Shown here piece by piece: positions 9,404 to 20,027 of a stretch of 64,000 nucleotides of DNA. The notes beneath the pieces were generated by a model. That model was not told the DNA's origin, did no database searches, and saw only the letters and a list, made by a program, of their open reading frames with translations. Positions within the stretch are counted from its first letter, which is position 1, and every line of letters begins with the position of its first letter. Both the position numbers and the translations under genes were made by a program. The DNA is from Pseudomonas sputi (GTDB taxonomy: Bacteria > Pseudomonadota > Gammaproteobacteria > Pseudomonadales > Pseudomonadaceae), in the NCBI RefSeq assembly GCF_021603585.1, contig NZ_BQHI01000020.1, positions 1 through 64,000 of the forward strand, in the 5' to 3' direction.

Positions 9404-10591
9404 ATGGCAACGGTAGACCGCTGGCTGCTGCCAGATGGCATCGAAGAAGTACTGCCACCGGAAGCGGCGCGCATTGAAGTCGCGCGTCGTCAGGTGTTGG
9501 ATCTGTTCCAGAGCTGGGGTTACGAGTTTGTCGTGACTCCCCATATCGAGTACCTGGAATCCCTGCTGACCGGCGCGGGCCAGGACCTGGATCTGCGTAC
9601 CTTCAAGGTCATCGACCCGCAATCGGGCCGGCAGATGGGTTTTCGTGCCGACATCACGCCGCAAGTGGCGCGCATCGATGCGCACACCCTGCGTCGCGAA
9701 GGCCCGAGCCGTCTGTGCTACGCCGGCAGCGTGCTGCATGCCCAGCCGCGTGCCTTGTCGTCCTCGCGCAGCCCGATCCAGCTGGGCGCCGAGTTGTACG
9801 GCGATGCGAGCCCGAGCAGCGACGTCGAAGTCATCAGCCTGATGCTGGCCATGCTGCAACTGGCCGATGTGCCGGACGTGCACATGGACCTTGGGCATGT
9901 GGGCATTTACCGCGGTCTGGCCCAGGCGGCCGGTCTGTCGGGTGAAGTCGAGCAGCAGTTGTTCGATGCGTTGCAACGCAAGGCCATCGACGAGGTCATT
10001 ACCTTGACCGAAGGCTTGCCGGCCGATCTGTCCGGCATGCTGCGTGCGCTGGTCGATCTGTGCGGCGGCCGTGAAGTATTGAGCGCTGCCCGAGAGCGTC
10101 TGGCCAATGCGCCGGCGCCGGTACTGGCGGCGCTGGAAGATTTGCTGGCGATCGCCGAGCGTCTGTCGGTGCGCTTCCCGGAGCTGCCGCTGTACTTCGA
10201 CCTGGGCGAGCTGCGCGGTTATCACTACCACACCGGTGTGGTGTTCGCGGTATTCGTGCCGGGTGTTGGCCAGTCCATCGCCCAGGGCGGTCGCTACGAC
10301 GACATCGGCGCCGACTTCGGTCGCGCCCGTCCGGCCACCGGCTTCTCCACCGATTTGAAAACCCTGGTGACCCTGGGGCGTGCTGAGATCGAGCTACCGT
10401 CTGGCGGTATCTGGATGCCTGACAGTACGGATGCGGCACTCTGGCAGCAGGTTTGCCAGTTGCGCAGTGAGGGTCAGCGTGTCGTTCAGGCGTTGCCTGG
10501 GCAACCTTTGGCCGCCGCCCGTGATGCGGACTGCGACCGGCAATTGATCCAGCAGAACGGGCTTTGGCAAGTATCGCCACTGGCTTCTTGA
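9404..10591 (+). CDS. hisZ: ATP phosphoribosyltransferase regulatory subunit HisZ
   Basis: HisZ is a histidyl-tRNA synthetase paralogue without aminoacylation activity. It is required by the short-form HisG enzyme for the first step of histidine synthesis. The 395-residue protein shows class II synthetase-like segments: [17 protein letters not shown] near residues 40-56, [12 protein letters not shown] near 81-92 and the [19 protein letters not shown] segment near 300. The ATG at 9404 is preceded by AAGGGGAA. It is followed 54 bases later by purA, so histidine and purine synthesis genes are probably co-transcribed. Confidence 0.93.
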   Translation: MATVDRWLLPDGIEEVLPPEAARIEVARRQVLDLFQSWGYEFVVTPHIEYLESLLTGAGQDLDLRTFKVIDPQSGRQMGFRADITPQVARIDAHTLRREGPSRLCYAGSVLHAQPRALSSSRSPIQLGAELYGDASPSSDVEVISLMLAMLQLADVPDVHMDLGHVGIYRGLAQAAGLSGEVEQQLFDALQRKAIDEVITLTEGLPADLSGMLRALVDLCGGREVLSAARERLANAPAPVLAALEDLLAIAERLSVRFPELPLYFDLGELRGYHYHTGVVFAVFVPGVGQSIAQGGRYDDIGADFGRARPATGFSTDLKTLVTLGRAEIELPSGGIWMPDSTDAALWQQVCQLRSEGQRVVQALPGQPLAAARDADCDRQLIQQNGLWQVSPLAS

Positions 10592-11935
<1,344 letters not shown>

Positions 11936-11957
11936 TAAGTCGTTGATGTAAAAACAC

Positions 11958-11981
11958 AAAGGCCCCTTCATCGGGGCCTTT
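11958..11981 (+). terminator. Rho-independent terminator after purA
   Basis: AAAGGCCCC and GGGGCCTTT form a 9 bp perfect stem with a TTCATC loop, followed by TGTCGTTT. It begins 22 bases after the purA stop and separates purA from the chemoreceptor gene. Confidence 0.85.
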
Positions 11982-12075
11982 GTCGTTTATGCCTGTTGGA
12001 CGGCATGACCTTTGCTGTGATTCTGTCTACAAGAGTGCCATCAAATTAATGGCGTCAGAAGTAGAGGGATTCAAA

Positions 12076-14010
12076 GTGTCAGCCGTTCTCTCACTGTTAC
12101 AAAGCCGTTTGTTGCGGCCTGTGTTCGTTACCCTTGGTATCGCCCTTTTGGTGCAAGTGCTGGTGGCCGTCGCCCTGACGCGGAGCACCGTCACCGCGCT
12201 GGAAGCCGATCTCGGCACTCGTCTGGGCGCCGATAGCCAGAAATTGTCCGGTGAGCTGGAGCAGGCCGGGCGTGAAGTCACGTCGAGCCTCGACAATCTT
12301 TCCTCGAGTACCCGTCAGCGTCTTACCGCCGGTCTTTCTTCGCGTCTGAAGGAAGAACAGGCGCAACTGCGCGCGACTCTGGAAAAAGACCTGAAGGATT
12401 CGGCCAATGACATGGCCCAGTTGCTGGCTTCGGTGGCGCCTCGCGCCATGTGGGACAGCGACGTGCCGACCCTGTCCGAATTCGCCCGCCGGGCCCAGCG
12501 TAATCCCAATGTGCTGTTCGTGGTGTATGACGACGCCACCGGCCAGCATCTGACCCGCTACCTCAACCGCGAAAACCCGATCAACAAGGCCCTTCTGGAA
12601 AAAGGCCAGGGTGAGCGGGCGCTGGACAAGGTGCTGGATGCGGCAAAGAACGATCCGTCGGTCTACTACCTGGAAGCCTCGATCAACCCCAATGGCGTGG
12701 AAATCGGCAAGGTGCTGATGGGGGTCTCGACCGCCTCGGTCGAAACCGATCTGGCGGCGCTCGATCGGCGCTTCGCGGCGTTGATTGCCAGCAGCGATCA
12801 ACTGGTCGGCGACAGCCTCAAGGGCGCCGCTGCCGACAGTGCCACCGCCATGCAGGCTCGCCTGCAATCGGCGCAGTCCACGGCTGCCGAGATGAAAGCC
12901 AACACCACCAGTACCGTACAGGACGCTGCAGCAACCCTGCGCTGGCGCATCGGCATGGGCCTGGCGCTGGTGGGGGCCGGCGTGCTGTTGCTGCTGGCGG
13001 TGGTGCTCGGTCATCGGGTGGTCAATCGCCTGAAAATGCTCAACGCCGCCATGGATGACCTGGCCGCAGGCGAGGGCGATCTGACCAAGCGCGTGCAGAT
13101 CAACAGCAAGGACGAAATCGGCGACATGGCTTCGGCGGTCAACCGCTTTGTGGACAAGCTGCAGCCGATCGTGCGCGAGGCCGGGGATGTGGCTCAGCGC
13201 ACCGGTGTGGAAATCGGCGCCATGACCCTGCGCAACGCCGGTGCCGATGCCGCGGCCGGGATGCAGCGCGATGAAGTAGCTGAAAGTCTGCGGGCACTGT
13301 CGCAAATGGCCGATGAGGCGCAGTCGGAGAGTCATGCAATGCAGGCGGCATTGAAGCAGGTAGTGGATATTCGTCAGGCCACCGACGAGAACACTCGCAC
13401 CTCGGCGAAAGTCGGTAGCCTGATCGAGGCGCTGGCCGGGCAGGTCGACACCGGTGCCAAAGTCATCGAGCGGCTGGCGCAGCAGAGCGAGCAGATCGAA
13501 GTGGTGCTGACCGTGATTCACGGCATCGCCGAGCAGACCAACCTGCTGGCGCTCAATGCGGCCATTGAAGCGGCCCGAGCCGGCGAGACCGGTCGCGGGT
13601 TTGCAGTGGTGGCGGATGAAGTCCGCGCGCTGGCGAGCAAGACCCAAAGCTCCACCGGCGACATCCAGGCGCACATCGTGGCCTTGCAGCAGGGTGCCCG
13701 TGAAGCGGTGGAGGCGATCGGCCAGGCCGGGCGTCAGGCCAGCGAAGGTTTGCTGGTGCTGCGTGACAGCGCGCGACTGCAGCAATCGGTGCAGGCGTCG
13801 GTCGAGCAGGTGCATGCGGCGATTGGCCTGGCGACTCAGGCTGCAGCGCATCAGGCGCAGGGCGCCCAGGCGGTGCGTGGGCGGGTCGAAACGATTCATG
13901 CCCAGGCCGAGAAAGCTGCTCAGGCGGTGGTCGAAACCACGGCCAGCGGCAAGGTGCTGGATGGTCTGGCGGCGCAACTCAAGGCCAGTCTGGGGCAGTT
14001 CCGGGCCTGA
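12076..14010 (+). CDS. Methyl-accepting chemotaxis protein
   Basis: This is a transmembrane chemoreceptor feeding the CheA/CheW pathway. The 644-residue protein has a first membrane helix near residues 13-34, a periplasmic region of about 260 residues with strong coiled-coil character and no ligand-binding family I recognise, a second helix near 296-318, a HAMP domain, and the cytoplasmic signalling domain. The hairpin tip signature, [19 protein letters not shown], is near residue 480. The GTG start has AGAGGGA upstream. An in-frame ATG at 12049 and a longer extension to 11980 are possible, but the latter runs into the purA terminator. The ligand is unknown. Confidence 0.93.
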   Translation: MSAVLSLLQSRLLRPVFVTLGIALLVQVLVAVALTRSTVTALEADLGTRLGADSQKLSGELEQAGREVTSSLDNLSSSTRQRLTAGLSSRLKEEQAQLRATLEKDLKDSANDMAQLLASVAPRAMWDSDVPTLSEFARRAQRNPNVLFVVYDDATGQHLTRYLNRENPINKALLEKGQGERALDKVLDAAKNDPSVYYLEASINPNGVEIGKVLMGVSTASVETDLAALDRRFAALIASSDQLVGDSLKGAAADSATAMQARLQSAQSTAAEMKANTTSTVQDAAATLRWRIGMGLALVGAGVLLLLAVVLGHRVVNRLKMLNAAMDDLAAGEGDLTKRVQINSKDEIGDMASAVNRFVDKLQPIVREAGDVAQRTGVEIGAMTLRNAGADAAAGMQRDEVAESLRALSQMADEAQSESHAMQAALKQVVDIRQATDENTRTSAKVGSLIEALAGQVDTGAKVIERLAQQSEQIEVVLTVIHGIAEQTNLLALNAAIEAARAGETGRGFAVVADEVRALASKTQSSTGDIQAHIVALQQGAREAVEAIGQAGRQASEGLLVLRDSARLQQSVQASVEQVHAAIGLATQAAAHQAQGAQAVRGRVETIHAQAEKAAQAVVETTASGKVLDGLAAQLKASLGQFRA

Positions 14011-14022
14011 TATTGCGGGCAA

Positions 14023-14053
14023 AAAAAATCGCAGCCTCGGCTGCGATTTTTTT
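14023..14053. terminator. Bidirectional terminator between chemoreceptor and iron ABC genes
   Basis: An 8-A run, the inverted repeat ATCGCAGCC/GGCTGCGAT with a short loop, and a 7-T run make a symmetrical terminator. It lies between two convergent genes and can serve both strands; it overlaps the stop of the minus-strand permease. Confidence 0.88.
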
Positions 14054-15617
14054 ATCGGCTCAAATACATCCGGGTCGTCAACAGATACACCGGCAATCCA
14101 GACACCACAATCAACAACGCCGCATAAGGTGCCGCCGCTGCGAACTCGACATTCGCGGTGTGCGCCCAGACTTCGGTCGCCAACGTGTTGAGCCCGGTAG
14201 GGCTCAGCAGCAGCGTCGCCGTCAGTTCCTTCATGGCATCCAGAAACACCAGCGCAAACGCCGCGCCCAGTGCCGGAAAGATGATCGGCAGGGTCACTCG
14301 GCAGAACGCCGTGAACGAAGAGGCGCCGAGCGTGCGAGCGGCTTCTTCCAGTTGCGGCGCCGCCTTGTTCAGCGCCGTTCGGATCGGTGCCTGAGCCAGC
14401 GGCAAAAACAGCAGCGCATACGCAATCAGCAACAGCGCGGAGGTCTGGTACAGCGCCGGCACGTAATGCAGGGCGAAATACACCAGCGTCAACGCGATCA
14501 CCAATCCCGGCAGGGCGTGCAGCAGATAGGGCAGGCGTTCTGCCCAGATCGCCAGCTGGCCTTTGTGGCGCACCACCAGCAATCCGACCGGCACCGCCAG
14601 CACCAGACACAATCCGGCACCACCGAGCGACAGCGCCAATGACGACAGCAAGGCTTCAGTGATCGCTGCAACCGGAAAGGCCGCTGACGATCCTACGGCG
14701 AGCCAGTAGGCCAGCATGCCCATCGGAATTCCACTGCCGACAATCGCCAGCATCAGGCAATACAACTGACCGGCGATGGACCAGGGGCCCAGCCGCACTT
14801 GTTCAGCCCGACGTGCCGCGCCCTGGCCGGTGCGTACGTGGCGGCCCTTGCCGCGCACCCGCAGCTCCAGCCACAACAGCATCAAGCACAGCGCCAGCAA
14901 TACCGCCGACAGCATCGCCGCGTTGGCATTGCTGAATTCCAGTTCGAATTGCTGATAGATCGCGGTGGTGAAGGTTTGCAGGCCGATGATCGACAGTGCA
15001 CCGAATTCCACCAGCATGTGCAGCGCAATCAGCAGCGAACCGGCCAGCAACGAAGGCCAGAGCAGCGGCAGGGTAACGCGGAAAAACACGCCCCAGCGAT
15101 TCTGTCCCAGGGTGCGAGCGGACTCCTCAAGAGAAGGATCAAGATTGCGCAGCGTGGCGGCTACCGGCAGAAAGATCAGCGGGTATTTCGACAGGCTCAT
15201 CACGAGGATCGCCCCGCCAAGGCCTTCAAACTGTGCGCTCAACGACACCCAAGTGAAGCTGCTGACAAACGCCGGCACCGCGAACGGCAGGCAAAGAATC
15301 ACGCCCCACAGCCGTCGGCCCGGCAGGTTGCTGCGCTCCAGCAGCCACGCCAGCGACAGGCCGATTACGCCGCAAGTCACGGTCACGCCAACCATCAGCG
15401 CCAGCGTGTTGCGCAGCAGGCCGAACACATAGGGGCGCCACAGTAAATGCAACGCTTCGGTCCAGCCCGCCTGCCAGGCTTTGAGCCCGACGTAGGCCAG
15501 CGGCAACAGGCTCATGACCACCAGCAGCAATACCGGCAGCACCAGCCAGATCGACGGCCGCTTGCGCCGTGGGACGTAACCCCCGCGTATGGCGCGGGCG
15601 GATAACGATGCGCTCAT
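14052..15617 (-). CDS. Ferric iron ABC transporter permease (FbpB/HitB type)
   Basis: This is an inner-membrane permease of the iron(III)-type ABC importers, made of two fused binding-protein-dependent transport domains. The 521-residue protein has about 12 hydrophobic segments and the two EAA-type loops: SLEESARTLGQNRW in the first half and QLEEAARTLGASSF in the second. Both match the consensus that contacts the ATPase. The start overlaps the stop of the binding-protein gene by one base, so the two are one operon. No ATPase gene is next to it; a distant one must serve. Specificity for Fe3+ rather than thiamine or another solute is inferred from the partner. Confidence 0.88.
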   Translation of the reverse strand: MSASLSARAIRGGYVPRRKRPSIWLVLPVLLLVVMSLLPLAYVGLKAWQAGWTEALHLLWRPYVFGLLRNTLALMVGVTVTCGVIGLSLAWLLERSNLPGRRLWGVILCLPFAVPAFVSSFTWVSLSAQFEGLGGAILVMSLSKYPLIFLPVAATLRNLDPSLEESARTLGQNRWGVFFRVTLPLLWPSLLAGSLLIALHMLVEFGALSIIGLQTFTTAIYQQFELEFSNANAAMLSAVLLALCLMLLWLELRVRGKGRHVRTGQGAARRAEQVRLGPWSIAGQLYCLMLAIVGSGIPMGMLAYWLAVGSSAAFPVAAITEALLSSLALSLGGAGLCLVLAVPVGLLVVRHKGQLAIWAERLPYLLHALPGLVIALTLVYFALHYVPALYQTSALLLIAYALLFLPLAQAPIRTALNKAAPQLEEAARTLGASSFTAFCRVTLPIIFPALGAAFALVFLDAMKELTATLLLSPTGLNTLATEVWAHTANVEFAAAAPYAALLIVVSGLPVYLLTTRMYLSR

Positions 15618-16627
15618 CAGTTCAGGCCAACCTCGCGTTCCAGCTCCAGCGCCTCTTCAGCATTGCCCAAATCCGCTGGCGTGACGTCCGGTGCTTCCAG
15701 TTCACTGAACGGCTTGAGACCGCGATCCGATTCCATGCCTTTGTGCAGCGGGTATTCGGCGGTGGTCTGGGTGATCACACGCTGACCTTCTTCGCTGGCC
15801 ATGTAGGCGAGGAATTGCTGGGCTTCTTTTGGATGTTTGCTGGACTTCAGCACGGCTGCGCTGGAGACAGTGATCAGACCGCCCACATCGCCGCCAGTGA
15901 AGTAGTGCAGTTTCGAATCAAGCTTGCCTTTCTCCCGCTGCAGGGCGAACCAGTAATAGTTGTTCACCAGCACGGTGGCGACTTCGCCGTTTTCCACAGC
16001 CTTGAGGGCGACCATGTTGTTGCTGTAGGTCTTGCCGAAAGCGCGCAGGCCGGTCAGCCATTCTTCGGCGGCGTCGCGACCGTGCTTCTTGATGATGGCC
16101 ACGGCCTGTTCCTGGAACGCGCCGCTGGTCGGGACGAAGCCGACCTTGCCTTGCCATTGTGGATTGGCGAAATCGAGCACCGATTTGGGCAGGTCCTTTT
16201 CGTCGATCAGTTTCGGATTGAAGGCCACCACACGAACCCGGGCGGTGACGCCGATCCAGGTGCCATTGCCGGCGACGTATTCCTTCGGCAGAACGGCCAG
16301 GGTCGCGTCGTCAGCCTTGGCCAGCAGGCCTTGTTCGCCGAGATTGTTCAGCGGCGGGGATTCTTCGGTGTAGATGACGTCGGCGGGGGAGCGGTTGCCT
16401 TCTTCGATGATCTGGCTGGCGAGCTGATTGCTGCTGCCCTTGCGCACTTTGACGTGAATGCCGGTCTTGGCTTCGAAGGCTTTGGCGATGGCGTCGCCGA
16501 CTTCCTTGTGTTGACCGTTATAGAGCGTCAGGGAAACCGTGTCGGCAGCCTGGGAGAGGGGAGTGGCGAGTGCCAGGCCGAGCAGGGTGAAGGTCAAGCC
16601 GCGGCGCAGGGTATTTCGAAACATCAT
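15617..16627 (-). CDS. Ferric iron ABC transporter periplasmic substrate-binding protein
   Basis: This is a periplasmic Fe3+-binding protein of the FbpA/HitA/FutA family that delivers iron to the adjoining permease. It is 336 residues, with a signal peptide ending near residue 27 (LSQAADTV). The mature protein begins with VSLTLYNGQHKEVGDAIAKA, the family's usual start after the signal. The SPADVIYTEESPPLNNL segment, an iron-ligand-rich loop near residue 90, and the NNYYWF tyrosine pair near 205 also fit. A second ATG follows immediately and may be the true start. A probable Fur box lies about 40 bases upstream. Confidence 0.88.
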   Translation of the reverse strand: MMFRNTLRRGLTFTLLGLALATPLSQAADTVSLTLYNGQHKEVGDAIAKAFEAKTGIHVKVRKGSSNQLASQIIEEGNRSPADVIYTEESPPLNNLGEQGLLAKADDATLAVLPKEYVAGNGTWIGVTARVRVVAFNPKLIDEKDLPKSVLDFANPQWQGKVGFVPTSGAFQEQAVAIIKKHGRDAAEEWLTGLRAFGKTYSNNMVALKAVENGEVATVLVNNYYWFALQREKGKLDSKLHYFTGGDVGGLITVSSAAVLKSSKHPKEAQQFLAYMASEEGQRVITQTTAEYPLHKGMESDRGLKPFSELEAPDVTPADLGNAEEALELEREVGLN

Positions 16628-16664
16628 TCGCAGGGTTCCTCACTGTCGCATTGCAAAAACTTGC

Positions 16665-16683
16665 AACAATGATAAACGATATT
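16665..16683. promoter_or_regulatory. Probable Fur box upstream of the iron ABC operon
   Basis: The 19-mer AACAATGATAAACGATATT matches the classical GATAATGATAATCATTATC Fur consensus at about 13 of 19 positions, including the core ATGATAA. It sits 38-56 bases before the binding-protein start, where repression by Fe-Fur would be expected. Confidence 0.5.
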
Positions 16684-16761
16684 GTTTCTCAAGTGCGCCT
16701 TGCGGGGAGGGGATGGGTCTGATAGGCGTTGGGTTTTAGATTTTCCAAATCCCGGAAACGC

Positions 16762-16785
16762 AAAAACCCGCTTTCGCGGGTTTTT
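16762..16785 (-). terminator. Terminator of the first tRNA-Leu gene
   Basis: AAAAACCCGC and GCGGGTTTTT flank a TTTC loop. On the minus strand it follows the tRNA at 16819-16905 by about 33 bases and ends in a T run. Confidence 0.85.
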
Positions 16786-16818
16786 GTGAGATTCAAGATC
16801 GTGACCTTGAATCTGAAT

Positions 16819-16905
16819 TGGTGCCCAGAAGAAGACTCGAACTTCCACGACCGTAAGGTCACCAGCACCTGAAGCTGGCGTGTCTACCAATTTCACCATC
16901 TGGGC
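16819..16905 (-). tRNA. tRNA-Leu(CAG), copy 1
   Basis: On the minus strand the 87-base sequence starts GCCCAGA and ends in TCTGGGCACCA with an encoded CCA. It has the long variable arm of a class II tRNA. The anticodon stem CCAGC/GCTGG holds loop TTCAGGT, giving anticodon CAG, which reads CTG, the most used leucine codon in a high-GC genome. The acceptor stem pairs GCCCAGA with TCTGGGC. It differs from the second copy by only a few bases, mostly compensating acceptor-stem changes. Confidence 0.95.
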
Positions 16906-16939
16906 TTTATCTTCAGCGTTGCCGCTGTTGATGTGGCGC

Positions 16940-16968
16940 ACTATACGGAGCGCCTTTTGATCTGTAAA
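16940..16968 (-). promoter_or_regulatory. Promoter of tRNA-Leu copy 1
   Basis: Read on the minus strand, TTTACA (16963-16968) and TATAGT (16940-16945) are separated by exactly 17 bases, upstream of the tRNA 5' end. A GC-rich CGCC stretch follows the -10, as in stringently controlled stable-RNA promoters. Confidence 0.8.
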
Positions 16969-17022
16969 CCCCTGATTTGATTTTAATAAATCAATTTCAG
17001 AAAAAGGCGGGGCACAGAATGC

Positions 17023-17046
17023 AAAAACCCGCTTTCGCGGGTTTTT
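17023..17046 (-). terminator. Terminator of the second tRNA-Leu gene
   Basis: This hairpin is identical to the one at 16762-16785: AAAAACCCGC, loop TTTC, GCGGGTTTTT. It lies just after the 3' end of the tRNA at 17086-17172 on the minus strand, so the two tRNA genes are probably separate transcription units. Confidence 0.85.
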
Positions 17047-17085
17047 GTGTGAGTCTTGAAACTGATCTAGTCTCAAACTCGAAAT

Positions 17086-17172
17086 TGGTGCCCAGGAGAA
17101 GACTCGAACTTCCACGACCGTAAGGTCACCAGCACCTGAAGCTGGCGTGTCTACCAATTTCACCACCTGGGC
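17086..17172 (-). tRNA. tRNA-Leu(CAG), copy 2
   Basis: This 87-base class II tRNA on the minus strand starts GCCCAGG and ends CCTGGGCACCA. The anticodon loop is TTCAGGT with CAG as anticodon. The body from the D-arm through the variable arm and T-arm is nearly identical to copy 1; the acceptor stem carries the paired change G-C for A-T at position 7. It has its own promoter and terminator. Confidence 0.95.
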
Positions 17173-17207
17173 ATCTCGTCAACGTGTGTACGTCGTCGAT
17201 GGCGCGC

Positions 17208-17236
17208 ACTATACGGAGCGACTTTTTAACTGTAAA
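17208..17236 (-). promoter_or_regulatory. Promoter of tRNA-Leu copy 2
   Basis: TTTACA (17231-17236) and TATAGT (17208-17213) on the minus strand are 17 bases apart. The arrangement is the same as for copy 1, including the flanking GGGGTTTACAG and CTCCGTATAGTGCG context. Confidence 0.82.
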
Positions 17237-17396
17237 CCCCTGCCGGCAAAAAAAATGATTTTTTTTACCAGCGGTGTTCAAACCGGCTTTTGAACGTCGA
17301 TAGAGAGCTTCAGAAGAGCCTTTATAGTCGGAAATTTCCCGTTTGATGGCGCCTATGCCAAACTAACCCGCATATAGACAAGGTGAAAACTCTCTA

Positions 17397-20027
17397 ATGG
17401 CCGATTGGCAGTCCCTCGATCCCGAGGCCGCTCGTGAAGCGGAAAAATACGAAAACCCTATTCCCAGCCGCGAACTGATCCTTCAGCACCTTGCTGATCG
17501 GGGTTCGCCTGCTGCCCGCGAGCAACTGGTCGAAGAGTTTGGTCTGACCACAGAAGACCAGATCGAAGCCCTGCGCCGCCGCCTGCGCGCCATGGAGCGC
17601 GACGCTCAACTGATCTACACCCGCCGTGGCACCTATGCGCCGGTGGACAAGCTCGATCTGATCCTCGGTCGCATCAGCGGTCATCGCGACGGCTTTGGCT
17701 TCCTGGTGCCGGATGACGGCTCCGACGACCTGTTCATGAGCCCGGCGCAAATGCGTCTGGTGTTCGATGGCGACCGTGCCCTGGCCCGTGTTTCCGGCCT
17801 GGACCGTCGCGGTCGTCGTGAGGGCGTGATCGTCGAAGTGGTGTCCCGTGCCCACGAAAGCATCGTCGGCCGTTATTTCGAAGAAGGCGGCATCGGCTTC
17901 GTCGTTGCGGACAACCCGAAGATCCAGCAGGAAGTGCTGGTGACGCCGGGCCGTAACGCCAACGCTCAGATCGGTCAGTTCGTCGAGGTGAAAATCACCC
18001 ACTGGCCGACGCCGCGCTTCCAGCCCCAAGGCGATGTGATCGAAGTCGTCGGCAACTACATGGCGCCAGGCATGGAAATCGATGTTGCCCTGCGCACCTA
18101 CGACATTCCGCACGTCTGGCCTGAAGCCGTTCTGAAGGAAGCCGGCAAGCTCAAGCCGGAAGTCGAAGAAAAAGACAAAGAGAAGCGCATCGACCTGCGT
18201 CATCTGCCGTTCGTCACCATCGACGGCGAAGATGCACGCGACTTCGACGACGCGGTCTACTGCGAATCCAAGCCAGGCAAACTGCGGCTGTTTTCCGGTG
18301 GCTGGAAGTTGTACGTGGCGATTGCCGACGTTTCCAGTTACGTGAAGATCGGTTCGGCCCTGGACAACGAAGCCCAGGTCCGTGGCAACTCGGTGTACTT
18401 CCCCGAGCGCGTGGTGCCGATGCTGCCGGAGCAGCTCTCCAACGGCCTGTGCTCGCTGAACCCGCACGTTGATCGTCTGGCCATGGTTTGCGAGATGACC
18501 ATCTCCAAGTCCGGCGAGATGACCGATTACTGCTTCTATGAAGCGGTGATCCACTCCCACGCCCGCCTGACCTACAACAAGGTCAGCGCGATGCTGGAAA
18601 CGCCGAAAGCCACCGAGGCGCGCAAGCTTCGCGGTGAATACACCGACGTCTTGCCGCATCTGAAACAGCTCTATGCGCTGTACAAGGTATTGCTGGCCGC
18701 CCGTCACGTACGCGGCGCGATCGATTTCGAAACTCAGGAAACCCGGATCATCTTCGGTTCCGAGCGCAAGATCGCCGAAATTCGTCCGACCACCCGTAAC
18801 GACGCGCACAAGCTGATCGAGGAATGCATGCTGGCGGCCAACGTGGCCACCGCCGAGTTCCTGAAGAAGCACGAAATCCCTGCGTTGTACCGTGTCCACG
18901 ACGGCCCGCCGCCGGAGCGTCTGGAAAAACTGCGGGCGTTCCTCGGTGAGCTCGGCCTGTCCCTGCACAAAGGCAAGGAAGGTCCGTCGCCAAAGGACTA
19001 TCAGGCCCTGTTGGCCAGTATCAAGGATCGTCCGGATTTCCACCTGATCCAGACCGTGATGCTGCGCTCCCTGAGCCAGGCGGTGTACAGCGCCCAGAAC
19101 GAAGGCCACTTCGGCCTGAATTACGAAGCCTATACCCACTTCACCTCGCCGATCCGTCGTTACCCGGACCTGCTCACGCACCGGGCGATCCGCAGCGTGA
19201 TCCATTCGAAGCAGGACACCCCGCACGTTCGCCGTGCCGGTGCGATGACAATTCCGAAGGCGCGCATCTATCCGTACGACGAAGCGGCGCTGGAGCAACT
19301 CGGCGAGCAATGCTCGATGAGCGAGCGCCGTGCCGACGAAGCGACCCGCGACGTGGTGAACTGGCTCAAGTGCGAGTTCATGAAAGACCGCGTGGGCGAA
19401 TCGTTCCCGGGCGTGATCACCGCGGTGACTGGTTTTGGCCTGTTCGTCGAACTGACCGATATCTATGTCGAAGGCCTGGTGCACGTGACGGCACTGCCGG
19501 GTGACTACTACCACTTCGACCCTGTGCACCACCGCCTGGCGGGCGAGCGCACCGGTCGCAGCTTCCGCCTTGGCGACACCGTTGAAGTGCGGGTCATGCG
19601 CGTCGATCTCGACGAGCGCAAGATCGACTTCGAGATGGCGGAAAAAACCATCAGCGCGCCGATCGGCCGCAAGAAGCGTGGCACCGAGACGACCGCTCCA
19701 GCGGCCAAGGTTGTGGAAGAAAAGGCTCCGGCAAAATCTGCCAGCCGTCGTCCGGCCAAGGAAAAGGCTGTCGAGGCCTATCGTCCGAGCGATGCCGTGG
19801 CGAAAAACGCCGAGCTGCGCAAAAGCCGTGAAATGAAGAAGGCCTTGCTGGCCGATGCCAAAAACGGTGGTAAAGCGGCGTCCGGGGGAAAGACCGGACG
19901 GTCGGCGCCTGACAAGGCCTCCGGCGGCAAGCCAGCCAAACCGAGCAAACACCGTAAGGGCCCGCCGAAAGCGGGTTCCGCTCCAGCCAAAAGTGGCGGG
20001 GCGCGTAAACCGAAGGCGAAGTCATGA
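17397..20027 (+). CDS. rnr: Ribonuclease R
   Basis: RNase R is a processive 3'-5' exoribonuclease of the RNB family that degrades structured RNA and takes part in rRNA quality control. The 876-residue protein has an N-terminal helix-turn-helix, two cold-shock domains (about 75-230), the RNB catalytic domain with DARDFDDAVYCE near residues 280-291 (the metal-binding aspartates), and an S1 domain (about 655-740) containing GFGLFVEL. A Lys/Ala/Gly-rich basic tail of about 125 residues follows (about 750-876), longer than usual; such tails bind structured RNA and ribosomes. The stop overlaps rlmB by four bases. Confidence 0.97.
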   Translation: MADWQSLDPEAAREAEKYENPIPSRELILQHLADRGSPAAREQLVEEFGLTTEDQIEALRRRLRAMERDAQLIYTRRGTYAPVDKLDLILGRISGHRDGFGFLVPDDGSDDLFMSPAQMRLVFDGDRALARVSGLDRRGRREGVIVEVVSRAHESIVGRYFEEGGIGFVVADNPKIQQEVLVTPGRNANAQIGQFVEVKITHWPTPRFQPQGDVIEVVGNYMAPGMEIDVALRTYDIPHVWPEAVLKEAGKLKPEVEEKDKEKRIDLRHLPFVTIDGEDARDFDDAVYCESKPGKLRLFSGGWKLYVAIADVSSYVKIGSALDNEAQVRGNSVYFPERVVPMLPEQLSNGLCSLNPHVDRLAMVCEMTISKSGEMTDYCFYEAVIHSHARLTYNKVSAMLETPKATEARKLRGEYTDVLPHLKQLYALYKVLLAARHVRGAIDFETQETRIIFGSERKIAEIRPTTRNDAHKLIEECMLAANVATAEFLKKHEIPALYRVHDGPPPERLEKLRAFLGELGLSLHKGKEGPSPKDYQALLASIKDRPDFHLIQTVMLRSLSQAVYSAQNEGHFGLNYEAYTHFTSPIRRYPDLLTHRAIRSVIHSKQDTPHVRRAGAMTIPKARIYPYDEAALEQLGEQCSMSERRADEATRDVVNWLKCEFMKDRVGESFPGVITAVTGFGLFVELTDIYVEGLVHVTALPGDYYHFDPVHHRLAGERTGRSFRLGDTVEVRVMRVDLDERKIDFEMAEKTISAPIGRKKRGTETTAPAAKVVEEKAPAKSASRRPAKEKAVEAYRPSDAVAKNAELRKSREMKKALLADAKNGGKAASGGKTGRSAPDKASGGKPAKPSKHRKGPPKAGSAPAKSGGARKPKAKS

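Noticed and set aside
12097-14610. 837-residue open frame on the minus strand across the chemoreceptor
   Set aside because: It crosses a bidirectional terminator and covers both a chemoreceptor and the end of the iron permease in the wrong frame.
16624-17166. Open frame across the two tRNA-Leu genes
   Set aside because: It consists of translated tRNA and terminator sequence, hence the repeated peptide, and is not a protein gene.
17394-19952. 852-residue open frame on the minus strand across rnr
   Set aside because: RNase R is unmistakable on the plus strand. The antisense product shows no domain.
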